NCBI GenBank assembly: GCA_964017145.1
Contig: OZ024841.1
Location: 620,001 to 684,000, forward strand
From: Agrocybe praecox
Taxonomy: Eukaryota > Basidiomycota > Agaricomycetes > Agaricales > Agrocybaceae
Direction of reading: 5' to 3'
DNA length: 64,000 nt
In this document: positions 1-11,499 of the stretch, in pieces
Layout: the number at the start of each line of letters is the position of its first letter
Numbering within the stretch: position 1 is the stretch's first letter
The notes under the pieces: model-generated
Database searches by the model: none
Told to the model about the DNA's origin: nothing
What the model saw: the letters and a program-made list of their open reading frames with translations, nothing else
Made by a program: the position numbers and the translations under genes

Positions 1-3000
1 GACAATACGCTTGTCATCGCTCGAAAATGCGACCGACGAAACAGGCTCAGTGTGGCCCTCCAGCACCTTCAGCATCTCGCCCGTTGAGGCATCCCACACC
101 CGCACCAATCCGTCTTTTGAGCCAGAGACAATACACTTGTCATCACTCGAATATGCGACCGCAAATGTTGGACTTGCTGCGCTCAAAGTCATTAATGGCA
201 TGTCATTTAGTAACGCATTTGAAAATGCTGGGATCTGGGGAAAGTGCCTCTTCCATCCTCGATATAGCCTCAAATTCCGGGGCCATGTTGCGAGGGCAGA
301 GATGTAGAGGTGCGGCGTTGACAATGCTGCCCCACTCCCGCTGAAATACAGCGTGAAAGACGCAGCCTCAGCCAAGTCCTCTTTCAATGCCAAATCGTCC
401 TGAACATCAAGGTAAGTTAATCGTGAAGTATTCAGTTAAAATGTCACTCACATCCACAACCCACTTATATGCCTTTCGCAGCATTCGTTCACACTGACCG
501 CGTAAACCCAAGAGGTTCAATGCCTCAATCCAGAATAGTACACGAAGCTGAAGGAATTCCGACAGCCTCTCACGGAGGGCATTCGAATCGATTGATGCAA
601 CAGCCGACAGATGGTAATCCCAGTTTCGGCAGGAATAACTCAAGACAGGAGTGATATTCTCCTTGACTGCCTCCGGAAGTGCAGCATTGTCACGATCGAG
701 AACAAATGATGTTTCGATGTTCGCGATGTTGAATTTCAACCCATCCATGATACGGAAGCAGTTGTCGGTGAGGAGTCGATGGTGTTTTGCTTGGTCACAC
801 CAAAATTCCTTTGCCCGGTTCTGATCGAACATGAAGTCGGTAAAAGATTTATGGTACGAGAGAACTTTATCGTTCTCAATGTAGAGCACAGCGTGAAGAC
901 TCTTGGCAACACCATCAGCAATTTCAGTGTGGGAAAGGGTCGGGTTGGTCGGGTCGGGACGAATCAGAAGTTTAGCTACAACAGATGGTGAAGTACGCTC
1001 CGCAGTGCAGAGAAAGGTGTGCAGAATGTCGAGGTAATGCCGACTCTTGAAACTGCACCGAGCATCCAAAAGGACCTGACGATATAAGTTGTCAAGTAGT
1101 GTCTCCTCCGAATTTTCCGAGTCAGACACGAAAAGTGTACTCAGGCGCTCTTCATACTCCACCGATGCATACCCTTCCACATACTTCACAACAGTTGCAG
1201 CATAAATGAACAAACCAGCAGCCTGCACTGCAATTTGTTGACAGCCCACAGAAAGCCCAAGGTTAGCATCCAGGTAGGTCATGATGTCGGCCTGGGCTTC
1301 CCCAATCGGCACTTTTTCGAGACGATAAAACTGCTTGTCCTCAAAGGACCCCAAATGGGTTTCAAGAATTGGGTCTGGTCGACTAGTAGCAAGAAACTTG
1401 AGACCGGGTAAGCGATTTTTGTTGATCGTGTCGAGTAAGTCGCGCAAAAACTCTGAACCTCCCGTTCCGTCTATCTCGTCAAGCGCATCAATGATAACTA
1501 GGAAACGGGGTGACTTTGGAGAGTCTGTGGATTGAGCCTGCTTCCAAGGTTCGATAAGGAGACTCTCGAGTTGAGCACGAACGCCGTGATGGATCGTGTC
1601 AAACTTTCCAGAAGTAAGCAAAGCGTCAGCAAATGCTTTGTACTTGAGAGCAAGGTGATATACGATGGTACGAACGATGCGGGTTGCGGATCTCGTTTCC
1701 ATAATTTGGCGTGAGCAGAAGAAGTTACCTCCCAAAACGATCGTGTCGTCTGCGTCGCCAGCAAACTCGAAACGGCGTGCGATGGTGTAGGCGATTGTGG
1801 TCTTCCCAGAACCAGCCTGACCAGAGAGCCAGTAGACACTCTGACTTTCCGGTGAGGTATCGTTCGCCCATCCCACGATGTCTTTTAATATACGAACGCG
1901 TGTTCCTGGCGTACAGACTGCACGACGCAGCAGCTGCCGTTGATCCCCCTCCAGTTCGGATTTATGGTCAGCGGCATGCGAAGCTTCGAGCCGCTCTAGC
2001 TGTAATTTCTGTTGGAGGAATAAGGTTGAAATGGGATGGAAAACGGCAAAATCACACACTGCGACACTGTCCTGAATTGCAAATACAGTCTTGTGGACTC
2101 TGAGACCAGTCACAAGCTAAACAGATGGGATGAGCAATGAAAGAGAAAAACTGACAAAAATCACAAAAAGGCGCACCACAAGTTGCTCCCGCGCTTGATT
2201 GATGCGCTCGAAAATATTCGCAATCTTCCCCTTATCCCCCTCATGTACCGCAATCTTTCTGATAATCGACTGCTTCTTGAGTTCGATCAAGTTGGTCCAC
2301 TCTTTTTTTAAAGTCCTACACAGTCGTCTATTCATCATTCAACCCTGAGGAAGAAGCATGCTTACGTTTCATATAATTTCATTCCTTGCGTTTCCTCCGC
2401 TTTATCTGGGTGCCACCCAGCCAGTGCTTTCTCCACGGTACCAAGTTGATCCACTGTCGATAGGATCCGCTGGTCGACCGCGTCGATATTGCCTTTCACT
2501 TCCTGGTATCCATCATTAGTCAGGCAAAGGTGTGAAGAATAACGGCGCACATCTTTTATCTCAAGGACTATCTTTACAATACTGGCAGCTATCTTGACTG
2601 GATTCGTATCTACGGCATCCGGCAGCCTCTTGAGAAGCATTTCTGTAAAACTCCATGCGACTACAGCGATGTCCTTTGCAGTGGATAGAGCATGACCGGC
2701 CGAATTTTCTGGATTGGCTTGTGTCACAGAAAGATCGCCGACAGTTCCTTGAGAAGGGTTTTAGGCACTAAGTATGCAACCTCGATTGGGCGATGAATAT
2801 TGAGTACTCGTACCATGAGATTGAGTAGGACTGACCAGGGCGCCGCCATCCTGAATCAGAGTGTTGTGATGATCTATGAACGCCTATCAATTTAACGAGT
2901 ACCATCCACTTTGAGATCCTCGAACCTTGAGCTACTACAGATCCAGTTAAGCCTGAGCTTGAAGAGAATGGCTGCGATCTTAATAAATTGACGTACGATG

Positions 3001-3177
3001 ATCTGCGTGTTGAACAGAAGACAATTTTTCGCCCCGATTCTCTTGTTCAGAGGCAGAAGGCTGGGGGGAAGTTGACCGGCTATGAGGCCTGCTGAATGTT
3101 GTCTTGAACAATTTTTTTGTGCGCTTGAGAAATCCCTTTGAGGGACTTTTGGGGGTCTGTGGTTGTCCGTCAGTCAT
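1..3177 (-). CDS. NACHT-WD40 STAND (NLR-like) protein, C-terminus off the left edge
   Basis: This is a signal-transducing STAND NTPase of basidiomycete type. Read on the minus strand, the ATG at 3177 opens a basic, Ser/Pro-rich N-terminus, followed by one or two small exons (not firmly placed) in 2740-2940. A helical region follows (exon from about 2743 to 2366, then 2327-2177). The large exon 2116-452 holds the NACHT core: Walker A GQAGSGKTT and Walker B FLVIIDALDE, then a winged-helix-like region. After an intron at 451-400 the last exon gives a linker and WD40 repeats; one complete repeat (SGSKDGLVRVWD) and the start of a second are visible before the edge. Introns 2365-2328 (38 bp), 2176-2117 and 451-400 have GT-AG ends and keep frame. 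NACHT drives nucleotide-dependent oligomerisation and WD40 repeats sense ligand in this class (family knowledge). No classical effector domain was recognised at the N-terminus. Confidence 0.9.
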
Positions 3178-3381
3178 GTCGGTGAGAGCAAGAGACAACA
3201 AAGGTTGGGCATGCTGTCACAATGAGGCCTTTCGTATCGCTGCATCGCTGCTGACCACAGCCTTCACGTCAATTGTGATAGATTTTGTTCGCAGAAGTGT
3301 GACATGGGGATATGCCCAGGAGACGCCCCCTCGGTTCACAGATACCGGAATCTACCTAGACCTTGTCTCACTCTATTTATA

Positions 3382-3693
3382 GTGCTCATTCCAAGCCCCA
3401 ATGAGAACCTCCCTGCAACATCAGCCAAATCCGCATCATCACCACCCAGATCGACTTTGACGTCGACATCGGCATATACAAAGCCATCCCGTCCTTCCAA
3501 TTCCAAAAAACACCCGCTAGTCGTCCCTCTCCTCCCAGAGGCTTTTCCTGTCCCGCCTACGCCTACGACACCTGCGAGTGCTAGGTTGGGTGTCAACCCC
3601 CCACCTACAGGCCCGCCATTGACTCCCCTTCCGCCCATTCCAGGTCTGTCTCGGATATCAGAGCACGAGAAGGTCAAATTTGGAATCAAATAA
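3382..3693 (+). other. Pro/Ser-rich open stretch of unknown status
   Basis: A plus-strand reading frame is rich in Pro, Ser and Thr and ends with a stop just after 3690. The opposite strand is also open here, as expected for low-complexity C-rich DNA. No domain is recognised and no convincing splice partners were found. It lies just upstream of the NACHT gene, which is read the other way, so it could be a divergent gene or promoter-proximal low-complexity DNA. Confidence 0.2.
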
Positions 3694-3959
3694 AAAATCA
3701 AGAAAGGAAGAAAAGAAGAAATATCACCAACACCACACATTCGGAATTCAGCGGCGACGGGAAGGAAAGAAGGGATAGATCGGCTCGAATGATGAAAAAA
3801 AATCCAAAATCGAGATGCTGTCCTCCATTGTGAGATGTCAAAGATATTATAAGGGAAGGTGCATTATTATAATGTCGATCCGCCGACGTCAGAACCATGT
3901 AGCGGCCTTGGGGTCGTCGTGGTCGTCGTTGCTGTCGTTATCGTTATGCCCGTCATATG

Positions 3960-6010
3960 CATAAGCGCTAACAATAGCATCGTGACTCTCATCATGATGC
4001 ATGATCGATGATCGGTCATCGACCCCATGGAAGACAAGTTCCTATTATGCTTGCTTGGACTCGGGTAGCATTCTTGGTAGAAAAAGTAGGGCAAAACCTG
4101 AGGTTCGCACCAGACCCACTACCGCCGCTTTCTTGGTCGTCGTCCTGGTAGACGTGAATGTGATGGAAGGTGCTGATGACGTCGCCGCCCCTGATTCCGC
4201 GGTCGAATGCACCCCAACAGCTACCAAGTCCTGCTTCGCGTCCGCCGATATGATGAGCTGTGGTATGACTTTGACGAGGGCGGATACAATAGCGGTGCTC
4301 ATTCCACTTCCGCTGCTCATGCACATGGCGGAGGCGGCACCGACGTCCTTCTGCTCCTCGCCCCTGCCACGTTCTGTCGAATGGCCACCAGTCGCCATGC
4401 CATTCCCACCTCTCTTGACGTCTTCTAACGCGCCAGTGCGGTACCCGAGATTTTTGACGAGGTGTTTCTTCAAGCTAAAAAAAAACAACGTCCAGCCAAA
4501 GGTGTTGCTAATGATGGAGGGGGTGATAGTATTTAGCACAGGTTCTTCGAGCTGGCCGGGTTGAGGGGGATGTGAACTTGCTGCTCGTCGTCCGTCGTAC
4601 CTTAAGGCCTTCCTTCGCTTGCATCTCCTCTGGTTCAACCGCATTCGTATTTCCATCCGCCACCTGCTCCGTTCGCTTCTCTCCGACTTCTTCGACATTC
4701 GGCTGCGTCTGGGCGTCCGAAGACTGTTGCGGATCGTATATCGACGTGGTCGACATGGTACTCAGATAGTACCAAAGCTATGAGTTCAACCAGGCCGCCG
4801 TGTCATTTTCCGTTCTCGAATTCGAGCTCGTCAATACACCCCCATTCGGCCCCTGGACCCCTGGCCTCTCCACCAAATCTCGTCTCTCATCACCTTGCCT
4901 AGTCTCCACCGCCTTTGAGCTTCCTGCACGAGCCGCCGAGTTTGATGGTCCTGCTGAACCAGGGGTTCGTCCAACATAATCCCACCACGAAGACGAACTG
5001 TTGATCCCGGTTTCGGAAGGTTTTGATGCGGTAGTCGAGGGTTCAACATGCGTTGTCGCTTGAGAAGGCGGGAGCGTTGATATAGAGCGTACTACGAACG
5101 GCGGTTTTTTATCTGTAATTAAAGATAATATATGTTATTTCGAGAGATTTCGAGTGAAACAAGAAGCATACCTGGGTCTGCACTCAAGCCAACGAGGCCC
5201 ACCCGCTCAGACGATCATTCAAAGCTTCAACTCCAGCAGCAGCTGGGTCCGATTTGTTATGAGTCGTGGTTGTAGAACCTGGTAACACAAATGTCAGTTA
5301 TGTATAAGCGACAACACATTGGAAAAAATGGGCAAATATAACTCGTACATACCTTGTCCCAATATCGACCGACTTTCCTCGCTCATGTTCGCGGCACTCA
5401 AAACTTGCTCTTTCATCAAAGCTGCAAAAAAAAAAAAAAAAACCAAAAAAAGGACAACGTTTAGCACCAAGTCTGACGAGGAACACAGGAGTATGGAAAT
5501 GGATCATACCCACTTTCACCACCCATTCCAACCGACAAACGTAAGGGATCTTCGTCCGTCCCAAAAGAGAGCGTAAACCTGCTCGACGATGGGTTCAGGT
5601 ACAGTGCTACAGAGGGACCGAGAGGAGGGATCTTCGTAGCTGACGATGTTGAAAGAGCGGTGTATGCGGGAACGATGGACTAGAATCATCCATGGCAGAG
5701 CTTATAGTACTCTCGTGGACGATTGGTTCGAATAGTGGGCAGCTCGTGCAGATGATGCCGCTTGCTGTGCTAGTGTCTCTTATTTTGGTGCTCTCGTTTC
5801 GGTGGGAGATTGGGATAGGATCAGTGTATGTTATCTGTCAACGTCAACGTTGTACGGTCCGAAGAAGTGCCCGGGATAGATAACATGGAAACGGCTGCTG
5901 CAGTAGTGACTGTACTTGAAAGGAGAGATCCAAGTTCAGGTTCTGGAAATATCATGGACAAGCCAGCCGCAACAGGAGGAAAACCCTTCAGCGGTGAGGT
6001 CAAATTCCAT
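3960..6010 (-). pseudogene. Ser/Thr-rich gene of unknown function, copy A
   Basis: This is a minus-strand multi-exon gene family found three times in the window. Conserved exons in order are: a start region near 6003; an exon with MILVHRSRIHR and EPIVEQVYALF (about 5689-5560); a short exon with LSAANMSEES (about 5420-5349) ending at a good donor; an exon with SSERVGLVGLSADP (about 5280-5170); and a long Ser/Thr/Glu-rich exon (about 5110-4500). The tail at about 4480-4045 contains LVKNLGYRTGALEDV. No database family is recognised. The reading needs a frame change in the SSERVG exon and passes an in-frame TAG near 4780, so this copy is probably broken or needs extra introns. Conservation of peptide motifs and splice donors across copies supports a former protein-coding gene. 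Confidence 0.4.
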
Positions 6011-6694
6011 GTCAGTTAGCGGTCGTACGTCGTGAAAACTTCAATACTGGGAATACATAGATCGTCGAGTCGTTGAGGAGCATCTACTCCGGCTGGACAT
6101 TAAAGTTGAGGAAGTCAGACAGGCGTCGTTACGGTCGGACATAAATGAGATAAGAGGAAAGTGCGAACGTCGTGCAAGAGCCGGTTCTTCAAGAAGTTCT
6201 TGCCCCAGTAATTACAGACACCCTCACGTGAAATAACGTCATCGCCGGGAAGCCGCCTCCGTCCGATCCGATACAGCCGGGGACGCGTTCGGGCGAGGAA
6301 AATAGCGTTTAAAATCAATTTAAAATGCAACGCGCAACATATGCATAAACCACCACCTGCTGCAAATCTGCTGACTGACTTACTCCAAGCTACAGTTCTC
6401 CAACGCATTTTCGCGTCCTTTCCGATAATCAAGACAAGCGCCGGATTTTTTCCAGAGCCACTACTACTTAGTCATTCGACTGATAAGAAGTAACTTGGGT
6501 ATTAGACGTCTTGACGTGTTAAAAACGAACTTGAGTGCTCATAGTTTTGATCTTTATAGACTATTTCATGGATTGGCCCTCCTCACACAATTTTGCCGCC
6601 GTATAATCACGCGTATTCAACTTGAGTTGTAGAAAAGATGGATGGATTAGGATTATGTACGAAGGAGGTAAGTAAGTAAACTTATACAGGATAT

Positions 6695-7292
6695 CTACTC
6701 GATGTCGTCCAAATGCACGACATCCGCGAATTCCCGCTCATCCAAATCAACACACTCTCATCGAGTTCAAGGTCAGCTGGAGGCAAAGTCCTTACCAAAT
6801 TGAACATCTCTGGCTCTAACCCCCTCTCCTCAACAATCCCAGTGGTATGCTTATCATTATCATAATTGATATCAATAAAATCATCGAACCTTGCGTTCCT
6901 CGAGAACGTGAACGTATTCATCCATCCACCCTGGGACGTATATCTGGTCCTGTTCCTTCCCAAGGTACTTACGTGTTCGCAATCACCCCTTGGTCGGTCG
7001 TTCTTTGAACCTCTTCCTATGGATGACATCCTGATCGTCCTGTCCATTTCCCGTCTTCTTCGCCTTCCCATCTACTTGTCGGCGTTTTTTTTTTGTTCCT
7101 TTTTTGGGAAACTGTTCGCGACTCTACTAGCGTCGCGGAAGAGCATATAAGGGAGGTGGCAGCAATCGAGCTCGGAGCTTGACGGCGTCGGTCGCGTCTG
7201 GTTGCGTCTGGGGTGGGTGCAGCGAGAGTGAGGGCTACAGAGAGGGAAAGGAATGCGATTACGGAGAAGTTTTTTTTCTTCTTCTTTCCCAT
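6695..7292 (-). CDS. Putative small secreted acidic protein, copy A
   Basis: From the ATG at 7292 the minus strand encodes a Lys-rich n-region, a hydrophobic core (VIAFLSLSVALTLAAP) and an Arg-rich stretch, the form of a secretory signal followed by a dibasic, Kex2-like site. Downstream, a well-formed intron (donor GTAAGT near 6975) leads to an exon containing MNTFTFSRNARFDDFIDI. The last exon ends in LDEREFADVVHLDDIE and a stop at 6695-6697. Joining the parts needs two or three small introns, one of only about 41 bp before the last exon, so the model is tentative. The C-terminal motif and its stop recur in copy C. Function unknown. Confidence 0.35.
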
Positions 7293-7299
7293 GGTGTTT

Positions 7300-8130
7300 G
7301 TTTATTCTGAATAAGGAAACCAAAATTGGATCTGCATGCTTCCAATTTCTATGTATTTGAGCGTCTAATATCTGCACGCTTACTCAGCGATGTAGCGACG
7401 ATTAAGTTCTGACGGAGCTCTGTGCATGTCTCTAGATGACCAATCCATCGAGGTTTTACCGGTCTATGCTGGGTCCCGGGAGATCATTTTATGAGATAAT
7501 ACATCCACGCAAGTACACGTTTTAGCGCCCTTGAAGCCAATGATTAATCAGGTCGAAGCAGATAGAAATATAATCCGGAGATATAGTCCGGTTTCACGAT
7601 ACAATAGTAAACATAAATATAAGGAAACAAGAAAGGGACATGGGAGAGGAAAAGGAAGAGAGAAATGAAGGGGAAAAAAAAACAGAATGTACGCATCACA
7701 TCGTATGGCACGTAGCTGATATAAGATAGCAAGCTGTGCCTAGCCTCAAATAATCCACTTCATGTGGTCTGCATACTTGGGGACCTGACAATGGGAGCTT
7801 TAAGATTCGAAAGGCAGTCCAACGACGTAGTATCACAGGATAGCCACGATGGGAGAGAAGGTATGCCATTTTAAAAGCTACCCACACACGGACTCCAGCG
7901 AAGGTGGAAAGGGAAAGAAGACGCAAAGATAGAGTAATAGTACTACGCGGTGAAAGAGGAAGACGGGATGGAAAGCTGACTGCGTCGGTGCAGAAACACG
8001 CGGTGCTAAATGCAGATTCAGAACTTGAACGCAGGAAGAAAGGAACAGATGCCGGATTGCGGCAGGTCACGCGGCCCGGAAAAAGGTCAATGGCGTGGAC
8101 TAAGTAGTTGCCACCATCGACGACTTGGAT
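7300..8130. other. Intergenic stretch, no gene recognised
   Basis: Only short open frames without homology features occur here. A purine-rich patch lies near 7620-7690. Nothing can be assigned. Confidence 0.5.
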
Positions 8131-8136
8131 TCATTT

Positions 8137-9330
8137 CATGCCCCGTTCCACCTTCATTCTTCGTATCTCGAATTTCGACCATGTCCAACAGCAGAGGAAG
8201 TAGGCCACCTTAGTTTGTTGTCATGCTCGCATTTCATTCATACCGGACGTCGCACATCGTATCAAATTGACAGTGACGTTCGTTAGGGATGGGTATCCGT
8301 AAGGGAGGAGAATACGTGGATGACGAAGAAGTCGTCAGCAGCAGCTCGACTTTGAAGCTTTGAAGGATAGCGCGTACTTACCAAGGTTTCTAGTTTAATT
8401 TTGCTGTTTCACGCAGTACTAATTCTTTCTTGTCCTGATCAGTCACTTTTAAAACCGTATGCGCTTGCGTACGATTCGCGGAACCGGAAGCCACAGCAAA
8501 TGCTGGAGGGAGCACAGCGCTACGATCACTCATGCCCGGTGACCTTTCACAGCTTCGGGAAGAAAGGAGAGCAGTCGGCTCTTGCAGTTTTGGGATCTAG
8601 AGCGTAAGCGGCGACCATTGCTGTACACCGCGTATGAAATTTGCTCTCGAAATTCTGAGCTGGACAGACGACAGCACTTAAACTTGCCCAACTTCGCCGT
8701 GCACATGGCCTATCCTGCTTCTTCAACGTCTTCTTCGCTGCTACAGGTCCCTTTCACGGCACCCTTTGATATGGATGTTGGACCCCACAATCTTCATCAT
8801 CACCACGCAGCGTATCATCCCCAGTCAGCATCCGTTCCTCTCCCTAACGAACTGTTCACGTTCACCGGCACCATTCATGCCCTGGGAAACCTCACTCACG
8901 GAGCTGGAATCACATTATAATGATTGGCCACCCCCCATTGGATCGTCGAATACTTTCAACCATCAACATGGGCGGCATCAGTTCGATCAGGCGCTGGATG
9001 AGGCGAACGAAGCATTCAAGTACTTTACAATTCATTTCCCTTTCTCAGGACACTGCTTCCACATCGTCGTCGGCCAACGAGAACCAAGGGAAACCTTAGC
9101 CATCCCTATCCAGAACGGCAGCCTCCACGACGTCACTACCCCAACGCACCGAACCCCAGCTCTCATCCACCCCGGAGCCTCATTTCCTTGTCATGTCGTC
9201 GACTTTCGAAGAGTACTGGGACTTAGATGTGGATGCATCGAAGGTCCAGCAGCAGCAGCAGCAAGGACAGACGGGCATCAGGGTGCACATGGGCGAGGGT
9301 GGAGGGTACTACGATGGCGTATCTGTCTAG
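8137..9330 (+). pseudogene. Degenerate Gln/His-rich gene, copy 1
   Basis: This is a member of a plus-strand family with relatives at 41.7-42.9 kb and 50.3-52.9 kb. The 5' part contains a start-like segment (ATGCCCCGTTCC...) also seen in the third copy. The body contains a His/Pro/Ser-rich frame from 8705 (MAYPASSTSSSLLQVPF...) that stops near 8918. The conserved tail, in a different frame, has YWDLDVDASKV, six consecutive Gln and GGGYYDGVSV before a stop near 9330. The coding sense is scattered over frames with stops, so this copy is judged a pseudogene. The low-complexity composition resembles activation regions of transcription factors, but no DNA-binding domain is visible and no function is assigned. 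Confidence 0.4.
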
Positions 9331-9339
9331 CTATTTATT

Positions 9340-10500
9340 GATCCATGCGGGTAGAGTTTTCTCGCTTTCATGGTTGTTTTACTTGAATAGATATTCTGCA
9401 TATGTCTTTCCCCCATTCTTGTTTTACGTATGTATCAAAAATTTCTCTATTTATTTTATTTTATTGTCCAATTGTCCTCGTCCCTTTTTCCATTGTTCCG
9501 GCATCAGATCTGTATATCCTGATTTTACTGGAATTCAATATAACTCTAGGTCAATGTTTTCAACCTAAACTCCCTTATCTTCCTATATTCTAAGGGGAAA
9601 ATATCCTCAAATTTTGGGCCTGTGGCAACCAACTCTTCTCTGTAAAGTCTATCCCAATCCTCAACTGTCCAGTGTCGCTGTATTCTTTCGACAAGAGGAT
9701 GTTTTTCTTCTTCTGCCAACTCTCCAGTTTCTTTTTCTTTTTCTCAGCATGAATTCATTTCCCACTATAATGGGACGTCAACAATACCCAATGTTTTCGA
9801 AGATTCCATTATATTGGATGGCTCTTCCTCGTCCTTCTCTGTGAATTTTCCTTGATGTTCCCATGCAGGAGTCAAAAATTGGACAGTTTTTACAGATATT
9901 CAACAGACCTTTTTTCTTGGGTCTGTAATCTTCATCGTTGACATTTTTTCCTAGAGCCAACAGACTAAGCCGCATCATTACTAGAATATATTTCTATATG
10001 TTTACCTGTTCTTTTTTTTTTTTTGCCCCACCCCGCTCCATTTAGCAGCCGAAAAAATCGAATGAAGAAAAAAATCGAAAGACCAAAGTTGAAGGAACGA
10101 TTACGTTGAATGAACGAGAAAGTTGAAAGAATGATAAATGCGACGCAAACCGTATATATTTTGCCAAATATAGAAGCATGCGCTTTGAAAAAGGTACTCT
10201 AAAGGACACATATCCCAACCATATCCATGACATTATCGGTAGAAAATATATGTCACGCATTAGGATAACTCCGAGAAATTGTAGAGAGAAACGTTTAATG
10301 CTTTTGAGAAGAATAATCTTGAGATACATACACTCCGATTTCGAGGGGTATAGCGTCCGTCGAGCGAGTGTGTGTAGAAATATCGCGGTGGAAAAGAACC
10401 AGTTTGACAGCTTGATAGATTATCGATTATTTATAAGGATTAAACATAAACGTTAAGCCGCTAAGCGAGAGGGTAGAGGGAAAGGGAAGGGAAACAGCGG
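9340..10500. other. T-rich intergenic DNA, no gene recognised
   Basis: This stretch is AT-rich with pyrimidine runs. The part to about 9420 resembles 52.93-53.0 kb, the flank of another copy of the Gln/His-rich family. No coding signal is seen. Confidence 0.5.
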
Positions 10501-11470
10501 TGGCAGAATGGGTTATGCGAATAAGGATTGGTCAGGGCAACACAATGCATACATAACCTCCAATATCTCAAGAAATAAATCCACCATCATTTTGCATCAT
10601 CGTTGTATGCACGTTCGTGCGTTCTTGCGTGCGTATGTAAGTCATAGCCAGCCATATTCGTGCCCATATTCGTGCCGCACGAACAACCAGAAAGCACATA
10701 TCGCGGAGCGGACGACGCATACAAGCGAGAGATGCCGATGGAGAGACAGACCATCCTCACACGTGCGATATTACAGTAGCGGTACAAGAGAAAAGGGGAT
10801 GAATCGGAAGAAACCAACACACACAAAGAAAACCCGTGCTGTGCACATCGCATCGCATTGCATCGTATCACATCGGACATACAGAAAAACAAGTAACTGT
10901 CACAATACAACATAGAAGGGAACGACGTCCGAACATTCAATTTATGAAGCGAAAAGACGAGAAGAAAAGGAATGAAAAAAACCAACAAAAACCAACGATA
11001 CGGGAAGGAAGGAAGGAAAAGGGGAAACAGAGAGCCCCGACTATGTGTATCGTACATAGAGAAAGATGCAACACCACACAAAACAAAACGACCATTATCC
11101 ATGCAAACAACGGAGAGTACACGGAGGGTCGAAGGAAGAGAAAGAGGAGGCGGCGGCGGCAGTGGATGCCATTAAGATATGAAGAGGACGATACAAAACA
11201 GGCGCAGACGCAGGAGGACGTAACCTCGAATGGGTCAGTACAAAAATTCATGTGAATAAGAGACGGACGATGCGACAAAAGCGCTGGACAGAGAACGGGA
11301 CGCGCGTGGGAGCGAGCGTGTGTAACCCTCGAATACACGGGTGGGTACATGAGCCAGGGATGGCGACGGGCAGACGAGGCGGAAAGATGAGAGAAAAGGA
11401 CAGGAAAAGAAGGAGACACAAAGAAAAAGAAACAAGCAAAAGAGAACAAAGGTGAAATGGAGTCAAGAAG
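10500..11470. repeat. Purine-rich tract related to the tandem 9-10 kb block
   Basis: The plus strand is strongly purine-rich, with GAAAGGAAGG-like runs and a GGCGGCGGCGG patch near 11150. Short motifs such as TAACCTCGAATGG (near 11221) recur near 40494, so it looks like a decayed copy of part of the block at 40-41 kb. Long open frames on both strands are a by-product of the skewed composition. Confidence 0.4.
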
Positions 11471-11499
11471 AGTGAGAAAAAGAAAGGAGAAGAGCAGAC

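Noticed and set aside
8137..9330. Mating-type homeodomain gene as an explanation of the Gln/His-rich family
   Set aside because: Low-complexity composition alone suggested it. No homeodomain signature was found in any copy.
10587..11449. Long open frames on both strands (up to 171 codons)
   Set aside because: They follow from the extreme purine/pyrimidine strand bias. Residues are dominated by Lys/Arg or Ser/Phe/Leu and no motif or conserved copy supports them.
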